DNA of 64,000 nt, from positions 5,011,001 to 5,075,000 of the forward strand of contig NZ_AP021903.1 in NCBI RefSeq assembly GCF_018326005.1, read 5' to 3'. The DNA is from Pseudomonas sp. Seg1 (GTDB taxonomy: Bacteria; Pseudomonadota; Gammaproteobacteria; Pseudomonadales; Pseudomonadaceae). Made by a program: the position numbers and the translations under genes. This document shows positions 1-10,032 of this stretch, piece after piece (position 1 is the first letter of the stretch; the number at the start of each line of letters is the position of its first letter). Under the pieces are notes generated by a model that was given only the letters and a program-made list of their open reading frames with translations, was not told where the DNA came from and did not search any database.

Positions 1-306
1 CGGACCTTTGAGCAGATATTGCTTGAGCAGGCCGGCATTGCTGTCGGCGTGTTCAACCGGTACCCAGCGTTCGTCGGCGAGGGTGACGACGACCTTCGAC
101 CATTCCAGTTCCTGCTTGGCCAGGTGCTGGAAAAAAGCCACCGGACTGCGACCGCCGGACACCACCAGCACGGCATTGCCGCGTGCAGCAATGGCCTCGC
201 TCAATTGCTTGGCCACATTCAGCGCCAGACCTTCAGCCAACAGCACCGGGCTCTTGAATTCGTGAGCATTCACGCCCGCAGGCAGTTTCACATCAGATAT
301 CGCCAT
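1..306 (-). CDS. pgl: 6-phosphogluconolactonase, 5' part only (runs off left edge)
   Basis: Hydrolyses 6-phosphogluconolactone to 6-phosphogluconate, the step after glucose-6-phosphate dehydrogenase in the cytoplasmic Entner-Doudoroff route. Only the first 102 codons are in the window. The translation starts [11 protein letters not shown] and contains [12 protein letters not shown] and LADERWVP, the sugar-phosphate-binding motifs of the Pgl/NagB-like fold. The ATG at 304-306 lies inside the last codons of zwf, a 14-base overlap that implies translational coupling and one zwf-pgl transcript. In pseudomonads eda usually follows; it would lie outside this window. Confidence 0.93.
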   Translation of the reverse strand, partial: MAISDVKLPAGVNAHEFKSPVLLAEGLALNVAKQLSEAIAARGNAVLVVSGGRSPVAFFQHLAKQELEWSKVVVTLADERWVPVEHADSNAGLLKQYLLKGP

Positions 307-1759
307 ACCACGACCTCCCGTCCCGCGTGATCAATGCAATGGAGCTCATCGGCCCCCACGAACCGGCCGCGTACGGCTTGGGCGCGTCACCGGATTTTTT
401 CCACCCGGCGATCAGCTGGTCACACCACTTCCACGCGGCTTCGATTTCATCTTTACGGACAAACAGGTTCTGATTGCCGTTCATCACTTCCAGCAACAAC
501 CGCTCGTAGGCATCGGGGATCCGCGCGCTACGCCAGGTGTCGGAGAAATTCAGTTGCAGCGGGCCGCTGCGCAGTTGCATGCCTTTGTCCAGGCCCTGCT
601 CTTTGGTCATCACACGCAGCGAAATACCTTCGTCCGGTTGCAGGCGGATGATCAGTTTGTTGCTGATCTGCAGGCGCTGCTCAGGGGCGAAGATGTAGTG
701 CGACGGTTCTTTGAAGTGGATGACGATCTGCGACAGTTTCTGCGGCATGCGCTTGCCAGTGCGCAGGTAGAACGGCACGCCGGCCCAGCGCCAGTTGCGG
801 ATGTCGGCACGCAGGGCAACGAAGGTTTCGGTGTCGCTCTGGGTGTTGGAGTTCGGTTCTTCAAGGTAACCCGGTACGGATTTGCCTTCGCTGTGGCCGG
901 CGATGTACTGGCCGCGCACAACCTGAGTGGTCAGGCCTTCCGGGCTGATCGGTGCCAGCGCCTTGAGCACTTTTACTTTCTCGTCACGGATGCTGTCGGC
1001 GGACAGGTCGGCCGGCGGGTCCATGGCGATCAGGCAGAGCAACTGCAACAGGTGATTCTGGATCATGTCGCGCAGTTGGCCGGCCTTGTCGAAGTAACCC
1101 CAACGGCCCTCGATGCCAACCTTCTCGGCCACGGTGATTTCCACGTGGGAGATGTAATTCTGGTTCCACTGGGTTTCGAACAGGCTGTTGGCGAAACGCA
1201 GGGCGATCAGGTTCTGGACGGTCTCTTTGCCCAGGTAGTGGTCGATGCGGTAAGTGCGGTTCTCCGGGAAGAACTGCGCCACGGCGTCATTCACTTTGCG
1301 CGAGGATTCCAGATCGGAGCCGATCGGTTTTTCCAGGACCACGCGGGTGTTTTCTGCCAGACCGACTTTCGCCAGGTTTTCGCAGATCGCGCCGTACACC
1401 GCTGCCGGCGTGGCGAAGTAAGCAATCATGCGTTGCGCGCTGCCGGCCAGTTCGGCCAGCGCGACGTAATCTTCAGCCTTGAGGAAGTCGACGTGCAGAT
1501 AAGTCAGGCGCGCGAGAAAACGCTCGGCGACGGCTTCGTCCAGTTCCTTGCCGACGTAACGGCGCAGTTCGGCGGCGATGAACGCCATGTGCTGCTGCTC
1601 GCTGCCTTCTTCACGGGCCAACGCGATGATGCGCGTGTCCTCGTGCAACAGGTCGGCGCCATCGAGGTGATAAAGGGCAGGAAACAGCTTGCGCAGGGCC
1701 AGATCGCCAAGCGCGCCGAACAAGGCAAAGGTGCACGGTTCAACCGTAATCGAAGGCAT
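293..1759 (-). CDS. zwf: Glucose-6-phosphate 1-dehydrogenase
   Basis: Oxidises glucose-6-phosphate to 6-phosphogluconolactone with NAD(P)+. The protein has 488 residues, normal for the family. Visible motifs are the Rossmann nucleotide-binding GALGDLA at about 15-21, EKPIG at 143-147 and the active-site RIDHYLGKE at 171-179. It is first in the operon with pgl and divergent from hexR. The 217-base gap to hexR holds a HexR-like operator, and an AAGAACAA element lies just before the start codon, a possible Hfq/Crc target. Both fit repression by HexR and catabolite control. Confidence 0.97.
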   Translation of the reverse strand: MPSITVEPCTFALFGALGDLALRKLFPALYHLDGADLLHEDTRIIALAREEGSEQQHMAFIAAELRRYVGKELDEAVAERFLARLTYLHVDFLKAEDYVALAELAGSAQRMIAYFATPAAVYGAICENLAKVGLAENTRVVLEKPIGSDLESSRKVNDAVAQFFPENRTYRIDHYLGKETVQNLIALRFANSLFETQWNQNYISHVEITVAEKVGIEGRWGYFDKAGQLRDMIQNHLLQLLCLIAMDPPADLSADSIRDEKVKVLKALAPISPEGLTTQVVRGQYIAGHSEGKSVPGYLEEPNSNTQSDTETFVALRADIRNWRWAGVPFYLRTGKRMPQKLSQIVIHFKEPSHYIFAPEQRLQISNKLIIRLQPDEGISLRVMTKEQGLDKGMQLRSGPLQLNFSDTWRSARIPDAYERLLLEVMNGNQNLFVRKDEIEAAWKWCDQLIAGWKKSGDAPKPYAAGSWGPMSSIALITRDGRSWYGDI

Positions 1760-1826
1760 GATGTTTGTTCTTTTATCAAGTTAAGCTACAAATACCTTTT
1801 TTCAAGGCATCACTCAAGGGAAAATG

Positions 1827-1841
1827 TAGTAATAACCACAA
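1827..1841. promoter_or_regulatory. Probable HexR operator in the zwf-hexR gap
   Basis: The 15-mer TAGTAATAACCACAA differs at one base from the pseudomonad HexR pattern TTGT-N7-ACAA. It lies between the divergent zwf and hexR genes, where HexR is known to bind in related species. The assignment rests on pattern and position. Confidence 0.55.
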
Positions 1842-1976
1842 CATTTTCGCAAAATACAGATTCCGAGTGGTGGTCGGTCGGAGCCATCAGTAGGATAGGC
1901 CACCGTCACGGGCCATATCAAAGGCCCAATTTGCATAGCCCGGCGCACCTTTGCGCAGGTGAATTAGGAATTCCAT

Positions 1977-2846
1977 ATGGACCGCGTGCGAAATTTACTG
2001 GAACAGATCCAGAGTCGCCTTGAAGACCTGAACAAGGCCGAACGCAAAGTCGCCCAGGTGATCCTGCTCAACCCGCAGCAGGCCACCCGCTTCAGCATTG
2101 CCGCCCTCGCCCAGGCGGCGTCGGTGAGCGAACCGACGGTCAATCGCTTCTGCCGTTCGTTCGGTGTCAGCGGCTATCCCGAACTGAAACTGCAACTGGC
2201 GCAGAGCCTGGCCAGCGGCGCGGCGTATGTCAGCCGTGCGGTGGAAGCCGATGACAATCCCGAGGCCTACACGCAGAAGATTTTCGGCAGCGCCATCGCG
2301 TCCCTGGACAGTGCTTGCCAGGCGCTGGACCCGAACCTGATCAGCCGCGCCGTCGACCTGTTGATTCAGGCGCGGCAGATTCACTTCTTCGGCCTCGGCG
2401 CTTCGGCACCGGTGGCGCTGGATGCGCAGCACAAGTTTTTCCGCTTCAACCTGGCGGTCACTGCGCATGCCGATGTGCTGATGCAGCGGATGATTGCTTC
2501 GGTGGCGCACACCGGTGAGTTGTTCGTGATCATTTCCTACACCGGGCGCACTCGTGAGCTGGTGGAAGTGGCGCGTATCGCTCGCGAGAATGGCGCTTCG
2601 GTGCTGGGTCTGACGGCGGAGAATTCGCCGCTGGCCAAGGCCAGTACGCTGAGCCTGAACATTCCGCTGCCGGAAGACACCGACATTTATATGCCGATGA
2701 CTTCGCGGATCATTCAGTTGACCGTGCTGGATGTGCTGGCAACCGGGATGACGTTGCGTCGTGGGGTGGATTTCCAGCCGCATCTGCGCAAGATCAAAGA
2801 GAGTTTGAATGCGAGCCGGTATCCCGTGGGTGACGAGTTCAACTGA
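1977..2846 (+). CDS. hexR: HexR, RpiR-family repressor of glucose catabolism
   Basis: Transcriptional repressor that senses 2-keto-3-deoxy-6-phosphogluconate and controls zwf, edd and gap-1 in pseudomonads. It has 289 residues: an N-terminal RpiR helix-turn-helix (about 1-77, with [15 protein letters not shown] as recognition region) and a C-terminal SIS sugar-phosphate-binding domain (about 120-250, with FFGLGAS and [10 protein letters not shown]). It is transcribed away from zwf. Candidate target sites occur in this window before zwf, edd and gap-1. Confidence 0.95.
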   Translation: MDRVRNLLEQIQSRLEDLNKAERKVAQVILLNPQQATRFSIAALAQAASVSEPTVNRFCRSFGVSGYPELKLQLAQSLASGAAYVSRAVEADDNPEAYTQKIFGSAIASLDSACQALDPNLISRAVDLLIQARQIHFFGLGASAPVALDAQHKFFRFNLAVTAHADVLMQRMIASVAHTGELFVIISYTGRTRELVEVARIARENGASVLGLTAENSPLAKASTLSLNIPLPEDTDIYMPMTSRIIQLTVLDVLATGMTLRRGVDFQPHLRKIKESLNASRYPVGDEFN

Positions 2847-2880
2847 GGCCTGATGAATCTGTATTGAATGGTCCGGCCTC

Positions 2881-2970
2881 ATCGCTGGCAAGCCAGCTCC
2901 CACAGTGTCCGCGCCGAACATTAAATTTGCGAACACCCATAAAACCTGTGGGAGCTGGCTTGCCAGCGAT
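2881..2970. repeat. REPIN (paired REP, family A), outward-reading form
   Basis: Two inverted copies of the 24-base REP ATCGCTGGCAAGCC..TCCCACA face each other across about 40 bases between hexR and the convergent mutarotase gene. Arm order is reversed relative to most other copies in the window. Confidence 0.9.
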
Positions 2971-3019
2971 GGGGCCAGCAGTAACTACATAATCTAAGCC
3001 CCAGCCCACGCCTGCAAAC

Positions 3020-3868
3020 TCAAATGCGCCTTCTCCCCCGGCGCCAAGTGCAGGCTATCAGTGCCCCCGCCGCCGCTTCCACACACACAAACTCCGAGAT
3101 CTCATCCCAGCTCACGCCCAACAATGGCCGTGAGCCCGGATGCCACACCACCGTGTCCGCGCTGTCGCCAGTATCAATGCACAACTCGCGTTGCCAGGCG
3201 TGATCCTTGAGCTGTAATTCACCGTCGTGCTGGAACACCCGCTGGCAACCACCATCGACCCGTAACTCGCCTTCCTGCTGGCAAACTTCACGATTCAACT
3301 GGTCGTAACCCTGCGCGCCTTCGAGCCCAGACAGCGCTATCTCGCTGACATCACCAATACGCCAGTAAGCGTGCAAAGCCTGGCTCATCTGGCACGGCAT
3401 GTCGTCCTGATGCTCGGTGCTCAGGCGTAATTCCATGCGTTCACCCAAATGTGCGTGCAGGTCGACCTGCCAATCGCACAGCTGCAATTGCCAATGCAGA
3501 CGCACGCCATCTTCGGCGCTGCTGCTGTCGAGCAACTTCCAGTCGAGCAGGCGCGCCCAGCCATGGGACGGCCAGGCGTTTTCGCTCGGATGGCGGCCAT
3601 ACCACGGCCAGCACACCGGCACGCCGCCACGAATGGCGCCGACATGCGGCCACTTCGCCGCACACCACAACCACGGCTTTTGCCCACGCGGTTGAAAGTG
3701 CAGCAACTGCGCGCCCTGACGACTGAACACCGCCTGACACAGCGGATGATCGATCACCAACACGTCGCGCATCTGATAGCGCTCCCAGGCGAACACCGGT
3801 TGTTCACGCAGGGATTTGAAGAAGCGTTGTAGCGGATGCTCATGCATTTGCCACGGTTCCGAATTCAT
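3020..3868 (-). CDS. D-hexose-6-phosphate mutarotase (YeaD-like), C-terminus apparently frameshifted
   Basis: Aldose-1-epimerase-like enzyme of the YeaD family that interconverts anomers of hexose-6-phosphates; it fits beside the glucose uptake genes. As read, the frame gives 282 residues ending CTWRRGRRRI, which is not family-like. One extra base in the five-C run at 3064-3068 would restore GGTDSLHLAPGEKAHL, the expected family C-terminus, ending at a TAG at 2994-2996. The body is intact, with GGVPVCWPWYGRH and SHGWAR. Either a natural indel or a homopolymer sequencing error explains this. The gene lies downstream of the oprB terminator. Confidence 0.85.
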   Translation of the reverse strand: MNSEPWQMHEHPLQRFFKSLREQPVFAWERYQMRDVLVIDHPLCQAVFSRQGAQLLHFQPRGQKPWLWCAAKWPHVGAIRGGVPVCWPWYGRHPSENAWPSHGWARLLDWKLLDSSSAEDGVRLHWQLQLCDWQVDLHAHLGERMELRLSTEHQDDMPCQMSQALHAYWRIGDVSEIALSGLEGAQGYDQLNREVCQQEGELRVDGGCQRVFQHDGELQLKDHAWQRELCIDTGDSADTVVWHPGSRPLLGVSWDEISEFVCVEAAAGALIACTWRRGRRRI

Positions 3869-3892
3869 CTATTACGGGGATTGCCGCCCCTC

Positions 3893-3922
3893 AAAAAAAA
3901 GCGGACAGCCTTGGCTGTCCGC
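3893..3922 (-). terminator. Rho-independent terminator after oprB
   Basis: A perfect 10-bp stem GCGGACAGCC/GGCTGTCCGC at 3901-3922 is followed on the minus strand by eight T residues. It closes the gts-oprB transcript just before the mutarotase gene. Confidence 0.93.
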
Positions 3923-3960
3923 AAATATGCGCACATAGAGAGGAGCTTATCGCAGACGCG

Positions 3961-5310
3961 TTAGAACGTAGACTGAATTTTCAGGCCAGCGACCAAAGCG
4001 TTGTCCACTGCATCCACACCGCCCGGATGCGTGATGTATTGCAGGTTAGGACGCACGGTCAGCCAATTGGTAACGTGGATGCCGTAGTTGAGCTCGTAGT
4101 TGTATTCGGTTTCACGAATCGGCGAGAACACCGGGTTGTCGTAATCCGAAACACCGTTGGAGGCGTTCAGCAGCTCCGCGTTTTTCTTCACGTCATCGTT
4201 GACGTGGATACGCGCCGCGCCGATACCGATGTCATCTTTCGGACGTGCGTCGAACGGGCCTTTGTAGACGAACATCACCGACTGATAGTTGTCGATGAAG
4301 TTGGTGTCCTTGTCGTGGAACGTGGCGTTGGCGGCGATGTTCAGACCGCGAGTCGCATCACCGTTGTGGCTGGTGAGTTGCTGTTGCGCGACGAACCAGT
4401 AGCCGTGTTTGCTGCTGTGGGTCTTGTAGGCGTCGCCAGTCTCTGCCGCGTTGAGACCGTTGACGTCTTCACGGACGTCGCTGGCATCAGCGGTGCTCTT
4501 GTAGTAACCGACACGGTATTCGCCCGGCAGGCTGTTGACCTTCGGCGACCAGACCAATTCGACCGGCAACACAGTACCGGCGGTGCCGCTGCCACTGAGT
4601 TTGAAGCCGTTGCCGTGTTCCAGCTGCGACGGGTTCTGGTTGTACGCACCGATCTGCGCGTAGAGCTCGTCGTTGATGTTGTACTTCACGCGGATCGCGG
4701 CCTGGCTGACTGGCCAGTTGTACCAGATGTTGGTCGCCCAGTTACCCACTTGCGAGCCGCAGAACGCCAGGTTCTGGAAGTCGCACGGGAAGGTGTTGAA
4801 GTCTTCGCCTTCGCCGAAGTAACCGGCCTTGACGTCGAGTTTGTTGTCGAAGAACTGGTGCTGAATCCACAACTGGGTCAGACGCACCATGTGGCCACGG
4901 CCGTAGACTTCTTGCGAAGAACTCAAGGTGCCGGCACGCGGATCGCCCACGCGGTCGTTGGAGATGTTGTAGCCGTTACGGTTGGTCAGCTGGATCTTGG
5001 CCTGAGTGTTGTCCCAGCCCCACAGCTTTTGCAGATCGAGTGCCACACCCAGACCGAACTGGTCGGCGTAACGCGCAGTCTTGTCGTTGTCGTAACCACC
5101 GTGCAGGTTGCCACCGACTTCCCCTACGTAGTCGGCCTTGATGTCGATACCCTGCTCGATCAGCTTGGTCCGCTCACCACCCCAGTCGCCGGTCATCCAT
5201 TTGGAATCGGAGCTGAAGGCATCCGCGGCCATCGCGTTACCAGCCAGCACCAATGCTGCCGCGGCGGAGATTTGGCAGATCAACCGGGCATTGACGTGTT
5301 TCTTTTTCAT
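3961..5310 (-). CDS. oprB: OprB-family carbohydrate-selective outer-membrane porin
   Basis: Outer-membrane channel for glucose and other sugars, feeding the periplasmic binding protein GtsA. It has 449 residues from the ATG at 5308-5310, which follows GAGGATG; an upstream extension in frame lies in REP DNA and is discarded. It has a Sec signal peptide (MKKKH..., cleavage near AMA-AD at about 30) and SKWMTGDWGGERTKL, typical of OprB. Repeated aromatic/Asp beta strands end in a C-terminal Phe. It is last in the gtsABCD-oprB order. The leader carries AACAATAA, a possible Hfq/Crc site. Confidence 0.95.
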   Translation of the reverse strand: MKKKHVNARLICQISAAAALVLAGNAMAADAFSSDSKWMTGDWGGERTKLIEQGIDIKADYVGEVGGNLHGGYDNDKTARYADQFGLGVALDLQKLWGWDNTQAKIQLTNRNGYNISNDRVGDPRAGTLSSSQEVYGRGHMVRLTQLWIQHQFFDNKLDVKAGYFGEGEDFNTFPCDFQNLAFCGSQVGNWATNIWYNWPVSQAAIRVKYNINDELYAQIGAYNQNPSQLEHGNGFKLSGSGTAGTVLPVELVWSPKVNSLPGEYRVGYYKSTADASDVREDVNGLNAAETGDAYKTHSSKHGYWFVAQQQLTSHNGDATRGLNIAANATFHDKDTNFIDNYQSVMFVYKGPFDARPKDDIGIGAARIHVNDDVKKNAELLNASNGVSDYDNPVFSPIRETEYNYELNYGIHVTNWLTVRPNLQYITHPGGVDAVDNALVAGLKIQSTF

Positions 5311-5421
5311 CCCTACATCCTCGTCTTTATTGTTATTAACTGTTTTTTTCCAACGTGGTTTACATAATTTGCGATGGATTACAGGCAATCCACCGCGTGC
5401 TCCCCTGTGGAATCCGCCCCC

Positions 5422-5507
5422 TGTGGGAGCTGGCTTGCCAGCGATGGCATCGACTTGGCTCGACGACAAACCGAGTGGCCTGCATCGCTGGCAAGCCAGC
5501 TCCCACA
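5422..5507. repeat. REPIN (family A) between oprB and gtsD
   Basis: TGTGGGAGCTGGC..GCGAT at 5422-5445 and its inverted copy at 5484-5507. It fills most of the 221-base gap inside the sugar-uptake gene series. Confidence 0.9.
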
Positions 5508-5531
5508 TGACCGTATTCCTGCATTGATTTC

Positions 5532-6692
5532 TTAGCGGCCCTTGAATTGCGCCACGTTCGCAGACCGCGCATCGGTCTGTGGTTGGGCCGCAACGCCCAA
5601 ACGCTCGCCAGTCTTGGCATCGAACAGCAGCACTTTCGACGGATCGAATTGCAGCGTCAGGCTCTCGCCCACCTGCGGCGCCACGTCCGGCGCCAGACGG
5701 CAGCAGACCTTGGTGTCGTTCAGGTTGACGAATACCAGCGTGTCCGGCCCGGTCGGCTCGGTGACTTGCACTTCAGCCTTGATGCTCGGCAGGCCGTTGC
5801 CCTCGCCGTTCGCCAGAACAATCTGCTCCGGGCGCAGGCCGAGGATCACTTCGCGATCTTCGAGACCGGCGTCCTGCATGCCCATCGGCAATTCGCAGCG
5901 CGCCTGGCCACTGTCGAGCAGTGCCAGCAGACGACCGTCCTTGCGTTGCAGACGCAGCGGAATGAAGTTCATTGGCGGCGAGCCGATGAAGCTCGCCACG
6001 AACAGGTTGGCCGGGTCGTTGTAGATGTCTTTCGGCGTGCCGAACTGCTGAATGATGCCGTCCTTCATCACCGCCACTTTGTCACCCAGAGTCATCGCTT
6101 CGATCTGGTCGTGGGTCACGTAGACCGTGGTGGTTTTCAGGCGCTGGTGCATCAGTTTCATTTCGGTACGCATCTCGACGCGCAGCTTGGCGTCGAGGTT
6201 GGACAGCGGTTCATCGAACAGATAAATCTTCGGCCGCCGCGCCAGTGCCCGGCCCATCGCCACGCGCTGTTGCTGACCACCGGAAAGCTGTCCCGGCTTG
6301 CGGTTGAGCAGGTGTTCGATCTGCAGCAGCTTGGCCACGCGTGCGACTTCTTCGTCGATCTCCGACTGCGGCATCTTGCGAATTTTCAGACCGAACTCGA
6401 TGTTCTCGCGCACGCTCATGGTCGGGTACAGCGCATAGGACTGGAACACCATGGCGATGTCGCGATCCTTCGGACTCATGCCACTGACGTCCTGGTCGCC
6501 GATCATGATCGCGCCACCGGTGATGGTTTCCAGGCCGGCAATGCAGTTCATCAGGGTCGACTTGCCGCAGCCCGACGGGCCGACAAGGATCAGGAACTCA
6601 CCGTCCTTGATCGACAGTTCGATGTTCTTCAGGGTGTCCGGCAGGCCGGCACCGTAGGTCTTGTTGACGTTGCGAAGTTCGAGCGTAGCCAT
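5532..6692 (-). CDS. gtsD: Glucose ABC transporter ATP-binding protein
   Basis: Cytoplasmic ATPase of the high-affinity glucose importer (MsmK/UgpC-like, 386 residues). Walker A GPSGCGKST is at 38-46, followed by signature LSGGQQQR, Walker B IYLFDEP and switch VTHDQIEA. The C-terminal 130 residues form the MOP/OB-type regulatory domain seen in sugar importers. The start is two bases after the gtsC stop. It is expected to pair with the membrane proteins GtsB and GtsC. Confidence 0.95.
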   Translation of the reverse strand: MATLELRNVNKTYGAGLPDTLKNIELSIKDGEFLILVGPSGCGKSTLMNCIAGLETITGGAIMIGDQDVSGMSPKDRDIAMVFQSYALYPTMSVRENIEFGLKIRKMPQSEIDEEVARVAKLLQIEHLLNRKPGQLSGGQQQRVAMGRALARRPKIYLFDEPLSNLDAKLRVEMRTEMKLMHQRLKTTTVYVTHDQIEAMTLGDKVAVMKDGIIQQFGTPKDIYNDPANLFVASFIGSPPMNFIPLRLQRKDGRLLALLDSGQARCELPMGMQDAGLEDREVILGLRPEQIVLANGEGNGLPSIKAEVQVTEPTGPDTLVFVNLNDTKVCCRLAPDVAPQVGESLTLQFDPSKVLLFDAKTGERLGVAAQPQTDARSANVAQFKGR

Positions 6693-6694
6693 GA

Positions 6695-7540
6695 TTACCC
6701 CTTGACTGCGCCGGCCGTCAGCCCGCGCACGAAATACTTGCCTGCGACCACATAGACCAGCAGGGTCGGCAGACCGGCGATCATCGCCGCTGCCATATCC
6801 ACGTTGTATTCCTTGGCGCCGGTGCTGGTGTTGACCAGATTGTTCAGCGCCACGGTGATCGGTTGCGAATCGCCGCTGGAGAACACCACACCGAAGAGGA
6901 AGTCGTTCCAGATCTGGGTGAACTGCCAGATCAGGCAGACCATGATGATCGGCGTCGACATCGGCAGAATGATCAGGCGGAAAATGGTGAAAAACCCGGC
7001 ACCGTCCAGGCGTGCCGCTTTGATCAGCGCATCCGGAATGCTCACGTAGTAGTTACGGAAAAACAGCGTGGTGAACGCCAGACCGTAGACCACATGGATG
7101 AATACCAGGCCAGTGGTGGTGCTCGCCAGGCCCATCTTGCCAAGGGTGAACGAGGCCGGCAGCAGCACGGTCTGGAACGGCAGGAAGCAGCCGAACAACA
7201 GCAGACCGAAGAACAACTGCGAACCGCGGAAGCGCCAGAACGACAACACATAACCGTTCAACGCGCCGATGGCGGTGGATATGATCACGGCCGGCACGGT
7301 GATTTTGATCGAGTTCCAGAAGTAGCCATCAACCGTGGCCCAGGCCTTGACCCAGCCGATGCCGCTGACCACGGTCGGCCAGCTCAGCAGGTTGCCGGTG
7401 CTGATGTCTTCGGGGGTCTTGAAGCTGGTCAGCAACATCACCACCAGCGGCACCAGATAGAGGAACACGGCGAAAATCAGCACCGCATAAATCGCGATGC
7501 GACTCAGGCTGATGGCGGGTTTGGCAGCGAGACTAGTCAT
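6695..7540 (-). CDS. gtsC: Glucose ABC transporter permease
   Basis: Inner-membrane permease (281 residues, MalG/binding-protein-dependent type) with about six transmembrane helices. The EAA-like cytoplasmic loop is DALIKAARLDGAGFFTIFRLIILP, which contacts the ATPase. The start overlaps the gtsB stop by eight bases, indicating coupled translation. It forms the translocation channel with GtsB. Confidence 0.95.
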   Translation of the reverse strand: MTSLAAKPAISLSRIAIYAVLIFAVFLYLVPLVVMLLTSFKTPEDISTGNLLSWPTVVSGIGWVKAWATVDGYFWNSIKITVPAVIISTAIGALNGYVLSFWRFRGSQLFFGLLLFGCFLPFQTVLLPASFTLGKMGLASTTTGLVFIHVVYGLAFTTLFFRNYYVSIPDALIKAARLDGAGFFTIFRLIILPMSTPIIMVCLIWQFTQIWNDFLFGVVFSSGDSQPITVALNNLVNTSTGAKEYNVDMAAAMIAGLPTLLVYVVAGKYFVRGLTAGAVKG

Positions 7541-8441
7541 GACGCTTGGTCCTCAGCTCGGAGTACAGGTAAGGCACGATGATCGCGAGAATCGCACCGA
7601 GCATCAGAATCGCACTGGCCGAGCCCATGCCCATCTGGCCGCGACTGAAGGTGAAGGAATACATGAACATCGCCGGCAGGTCGGAGGAATAACCCGGGCC
7701 ACCGGCGGTCATCGCTGCGACCAGGTCGAAGCTCTTGATCGCGATGTGCGCCAAAATCATCACCGCACTGAAGAACACCGGACGCAGGCTTGGCAGCACC
7801 ACTTTCCAGTAGATGGTCGGCATGCTCGCGCCGTCGATCTGCGCAGCACGGATGATCGACTGATCAACCCCACGCAGGCCGGCAAGGAACATCGCCATGA
7901 TGAAGCCCGAGGCTTGCCAGACAGCGGCGATCACCAGGCAATAGACCACGCGATCCGGGTCAATCAGCCAGTCGAGACGGAAGCCTTCCCAGCCCCAGTC
8001 ACGCAATAATTTGTCCAGGCCCATGCCCGGGTTGAGCAACCATTTCCATGCGGTACCGGTGACGATCATCGAGAGCGCCATCGGGTACAGGTAAATGGTG
8101 CGGATAAAGCCTTCGCGACGGATGCGCTGGTCGAGGAACACCGCCAGCAGCACGCCAATCACCAGGGTGATGCCGATGAACATGCCACCGAACACCGCGA
8201 GGTTCTTGCTCGCGACCCACCAGCGGTCGTTGTCGAACAACCGCGCGTATTGCGCAAGGCCGGCCCACTTGTAGTTGGGCAGGAAGGTCGAGGTGGTGAA
8301 CGACAGCACGAACGTCCACAGGATGTAGCCATAGAAGCCCACCAGCACGATGAACATGCTCGGCGCCAGCACCAGTTTCGGTAGCCAGCGCTGCAGTGCA
8401 TCGAACGGCGAGGCTTTGCTGAACACAGCAACAGAACTCAT
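7533..8441 (-). CDS. gtsB: Glucose ABC transporter permease
   Basis: Inner-membrane permease (302 residues, MalF-like) with about six transmembrane helices. Its EAA-like loop contains RAAQIDGASMPTIYWKVVLP. It is partner of GtsC and ends inside the gtsC start. A 231-base repeat-bearing gap separates it from gtsA, so its level may be set separately from that of the binding protein. Confidence 0.95.
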   Translation of the reverse strand: MSSVAVFSKASPFDALQRWLPKLVLAPSMFIVLVGFYGYILWTFVLSFTTSTFLPNYKWAGLAQYARLFDNDRWWVASKNLAVFGGMFIGITLVIGVLLAVFLDQRIRREGFIRTIYLYPMALSMIVTGTAWKWLLNPGMGLDKLLRDWGWEGFRLDWLIDPDRVVYCLVIAAVWQASGFIMAMFLAGLRGVDQSIIRAAQIDGASMPTIYWKVVLPSLRPVFFSAVMILAHIAIKSFDLVAAMTAGGPGYSSDLPAMFMYSFTFSRGQMGMGSASAILMLGAILAIIVPYLYSELRTKRHD

Positions 8442-8499
8442 GGGGAAATCCAGTACAGGGAATAAAAACTACAGTGAGATCCCTTGTGGGAGCGGCCCC

Positions 8500-8634
8500 T
8501 GTGGCGAGGGGATTTATCCCCGATCGGCTGCGAAGCAGTCGCAAAATCATTGCATGCGGTTTGTCTGATATTGCGCCGCTGCAACTTTCCGGGGTCGCTT
8601 CGCAACCCATCGGGGATAAATCCCCTCACCACAA
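8500..8634. repeat. Inverted repeat pair (family B) between gtsA and gtsB
   Basis: TGTGGCGAGGGGATTTATCCCC at 8500 onward and the inverted copy GGGGATAAATCCCCTCACCACA near 8611-8634. Each arm is itself palindromic (GGGGAT..ATCCCC). The same pair recurs at 23936 and 30491. Confidence 0.88.
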
Positions 8635-8672
8635 AGGCCCGCTCCCCCAGGAGGGGCCTGTGCTACCGACGC

Positions 8673-9974
8673 TTATTTAGCCGACTTGATCGCTGCACCC
8701 AGTTTCTTGGCAGTGTCGGCCGGATCGGCTTTCGGGTCGTTGATGTAGTTGGTCACAACATCAAAGAACGCGCCCTGCACGGCCAGCGTGGTCGCCATGT
8801 TGTGCGCCATGCTTGGCTGCAGACCGCCGGACTTGGCGTCTGCCAGGAAGTCCTTGGCAGCGGTTTGTGCGCAGGAGTCGAAACCGAGTTTCTCCATGTT
8901 GTTCAACATGTCGTTGCGAACCGGGATCGAGCCTTTGTTGATGCTGAAGACTTTCTGGAAGTTTTCACCCAGCACGACTTTGGCAATGTCCTTCTGACCT
9001 GCGGCAGTGCCTGCGTCTTTCTGCTTGAACACAGCCAGCGAGTCGATGTTGTAGGTGAACGCCTTGTCGGTGCCCGGGAAGGCTACGCACTCGTAATCCT
9101 TGCCGGCGATTTTCTTGGCGGCGGTCCATTCGGATTTGGCCCAGTCACCCATGATCTGCATGCCGGCCTTGCCGTTGATGACTTTGGCCGCTTCCAGGTT
9201 CCAGTCCTGGCCTTTGCCGTCAGCGTCCATGTAGGTCGCGACTTTCTTCAGCTCAGTCAGAGCCTTGACCATTTCCGGACCGGTCAGCGCGCCGTTGTCC
9301 AGATCGACCAAAGCTTTCTTGTAACCATCGACACCCATGACCGAAAGCACCACGGCTTCGAACACGGTGCTGTCCTGCCAAGGCTGACCGCCATGAGCCA
9401 GCGCAATGAAGCCAGCAGCCTTGAGCTTGTCACCAGCGGCGTAGAATTCTTCGAGGGTGGTCGGGTTCTTGGTGATGCCGGCTTTCTTGAAGACTTCCGG
9501 GTTGATCCACAGCCAGTTCACACGGTGAATGTTCACCGGCACGGCCACGTAATCACCGTCGTACTTCACGGTATCGGAGACTTTCTTGTCGAGCAGGCTG
9601 TCCCACTTCTCTTCTTTGGCAACGTCTTTCAAGACGTCGGTGTCGAGCAGACCGGTCGACGCCCATTCCTGAATGTCCGGGCCTTTGATCTGGGCAACGC
9701 CCGGTGGGTTACCGGCCACGGCACGGCTTTTCAGTACGGTCATGGCAGTCGCACCGCCACCGCCGGCAACGGCGCCGTCCTTCCAGGTGAAACCGTCTTT
9801 TTCGACTTGGGCCTTGAGCACATCAACGGCAGCTTTTTCGCCACCGGACGTCCACCAGTGCACGACTTCCACCGAACCTTTGGATTCGGCAGCGGACACA
9901 CTGAGAGGCAGAATTGCGAGCGGGAACAGGGAGGCGACAGAAATGACAGTAGCGAGGCGAGAAATCGCATTCAT
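8673..9974 (-). CDS. gtsA: Glucose ABC transporter periplasmic binding protein
   Basis: High-affinity periplasmic glucose-binding protein, family 1 solute-binding fold, 433 residues. The chosen ATG (9972-9974) gives [17 protein letters not shown], a Sec signal peptide cleaved near VSA-AE. The mature part has [15 protein letters not shown] and GDWAKSEW, typical of sugar-binding proteins. It is first gene of gtsABCD-oprB. The leader carries AACAACAA just upstream of AAAGG, a likely Hfq/Crc target, and the promoter carries the GTNAC element described at 10033-10097. Confidence 0.96.
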   Translation of the reverse strand: MNAISRLATVISVASLFPLAILPLSVSAAESKGSVEVVHWWTSGGEKAAVDVLKAQVEKDGFTWKDGAVAGGGGATAMTVLKSRAVAGNPPGVAQIKGPDIQEWASTGLLDTDVLKDVAKEEKWDSLLDKKVSDTVKYDGDYVAVPVNIHRVNWLWINPEVFKKAGITKNPTTLEEFYAAGDKLKAAGFIALAHGGQPWQDSTVFEAVVLSVMGVDGYKKALVDLDNGALTGPEMVKALTELKKVATYMDADGKGQDWNLEAAKVINGKAGMQIMGDWAKSEWTAAKKIAGKDYECVAFPGTDKAFTYNIDSLAVFKQKDAGTAAGQKDIAKVVLGENFQKVFSINKGSIPVRNDMLNNMEKLGFDSCAQTAAKDFLADAKSGGLQPSMAHNMATTLAVQGAFFDVVTNYINDPKADPADTAKKLGAAIKSAK

Positions 9975-10032
9975 CTGAGATGTACCTTTCTTGTTGTTAT
10001 GCATTGCAAGTCTGGTGCTTGCGCTGCACAGG

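Noticed and set aside
554..2023. 489-codon plus-strand frame opposite zwf
   Set aside because: It mirrors zwf, its translation lacks any family motif, and it crosses the zwf-hexR promoter region. High-GC antisense shadow.
2846..2881. GAGGCC..GGCCTC hairpin after hexR as a terminator
   Set aside because: Long loop and no T run; it merges into the REPIN.
5311..5508. N-terminal extension of OprB, and similar extensions of GltR, RuvC and the YbaN-like protein
   Set aside because: These extensions are translated REP or repeat DNA; the internal starts give proper signal peptides or family N-termini.
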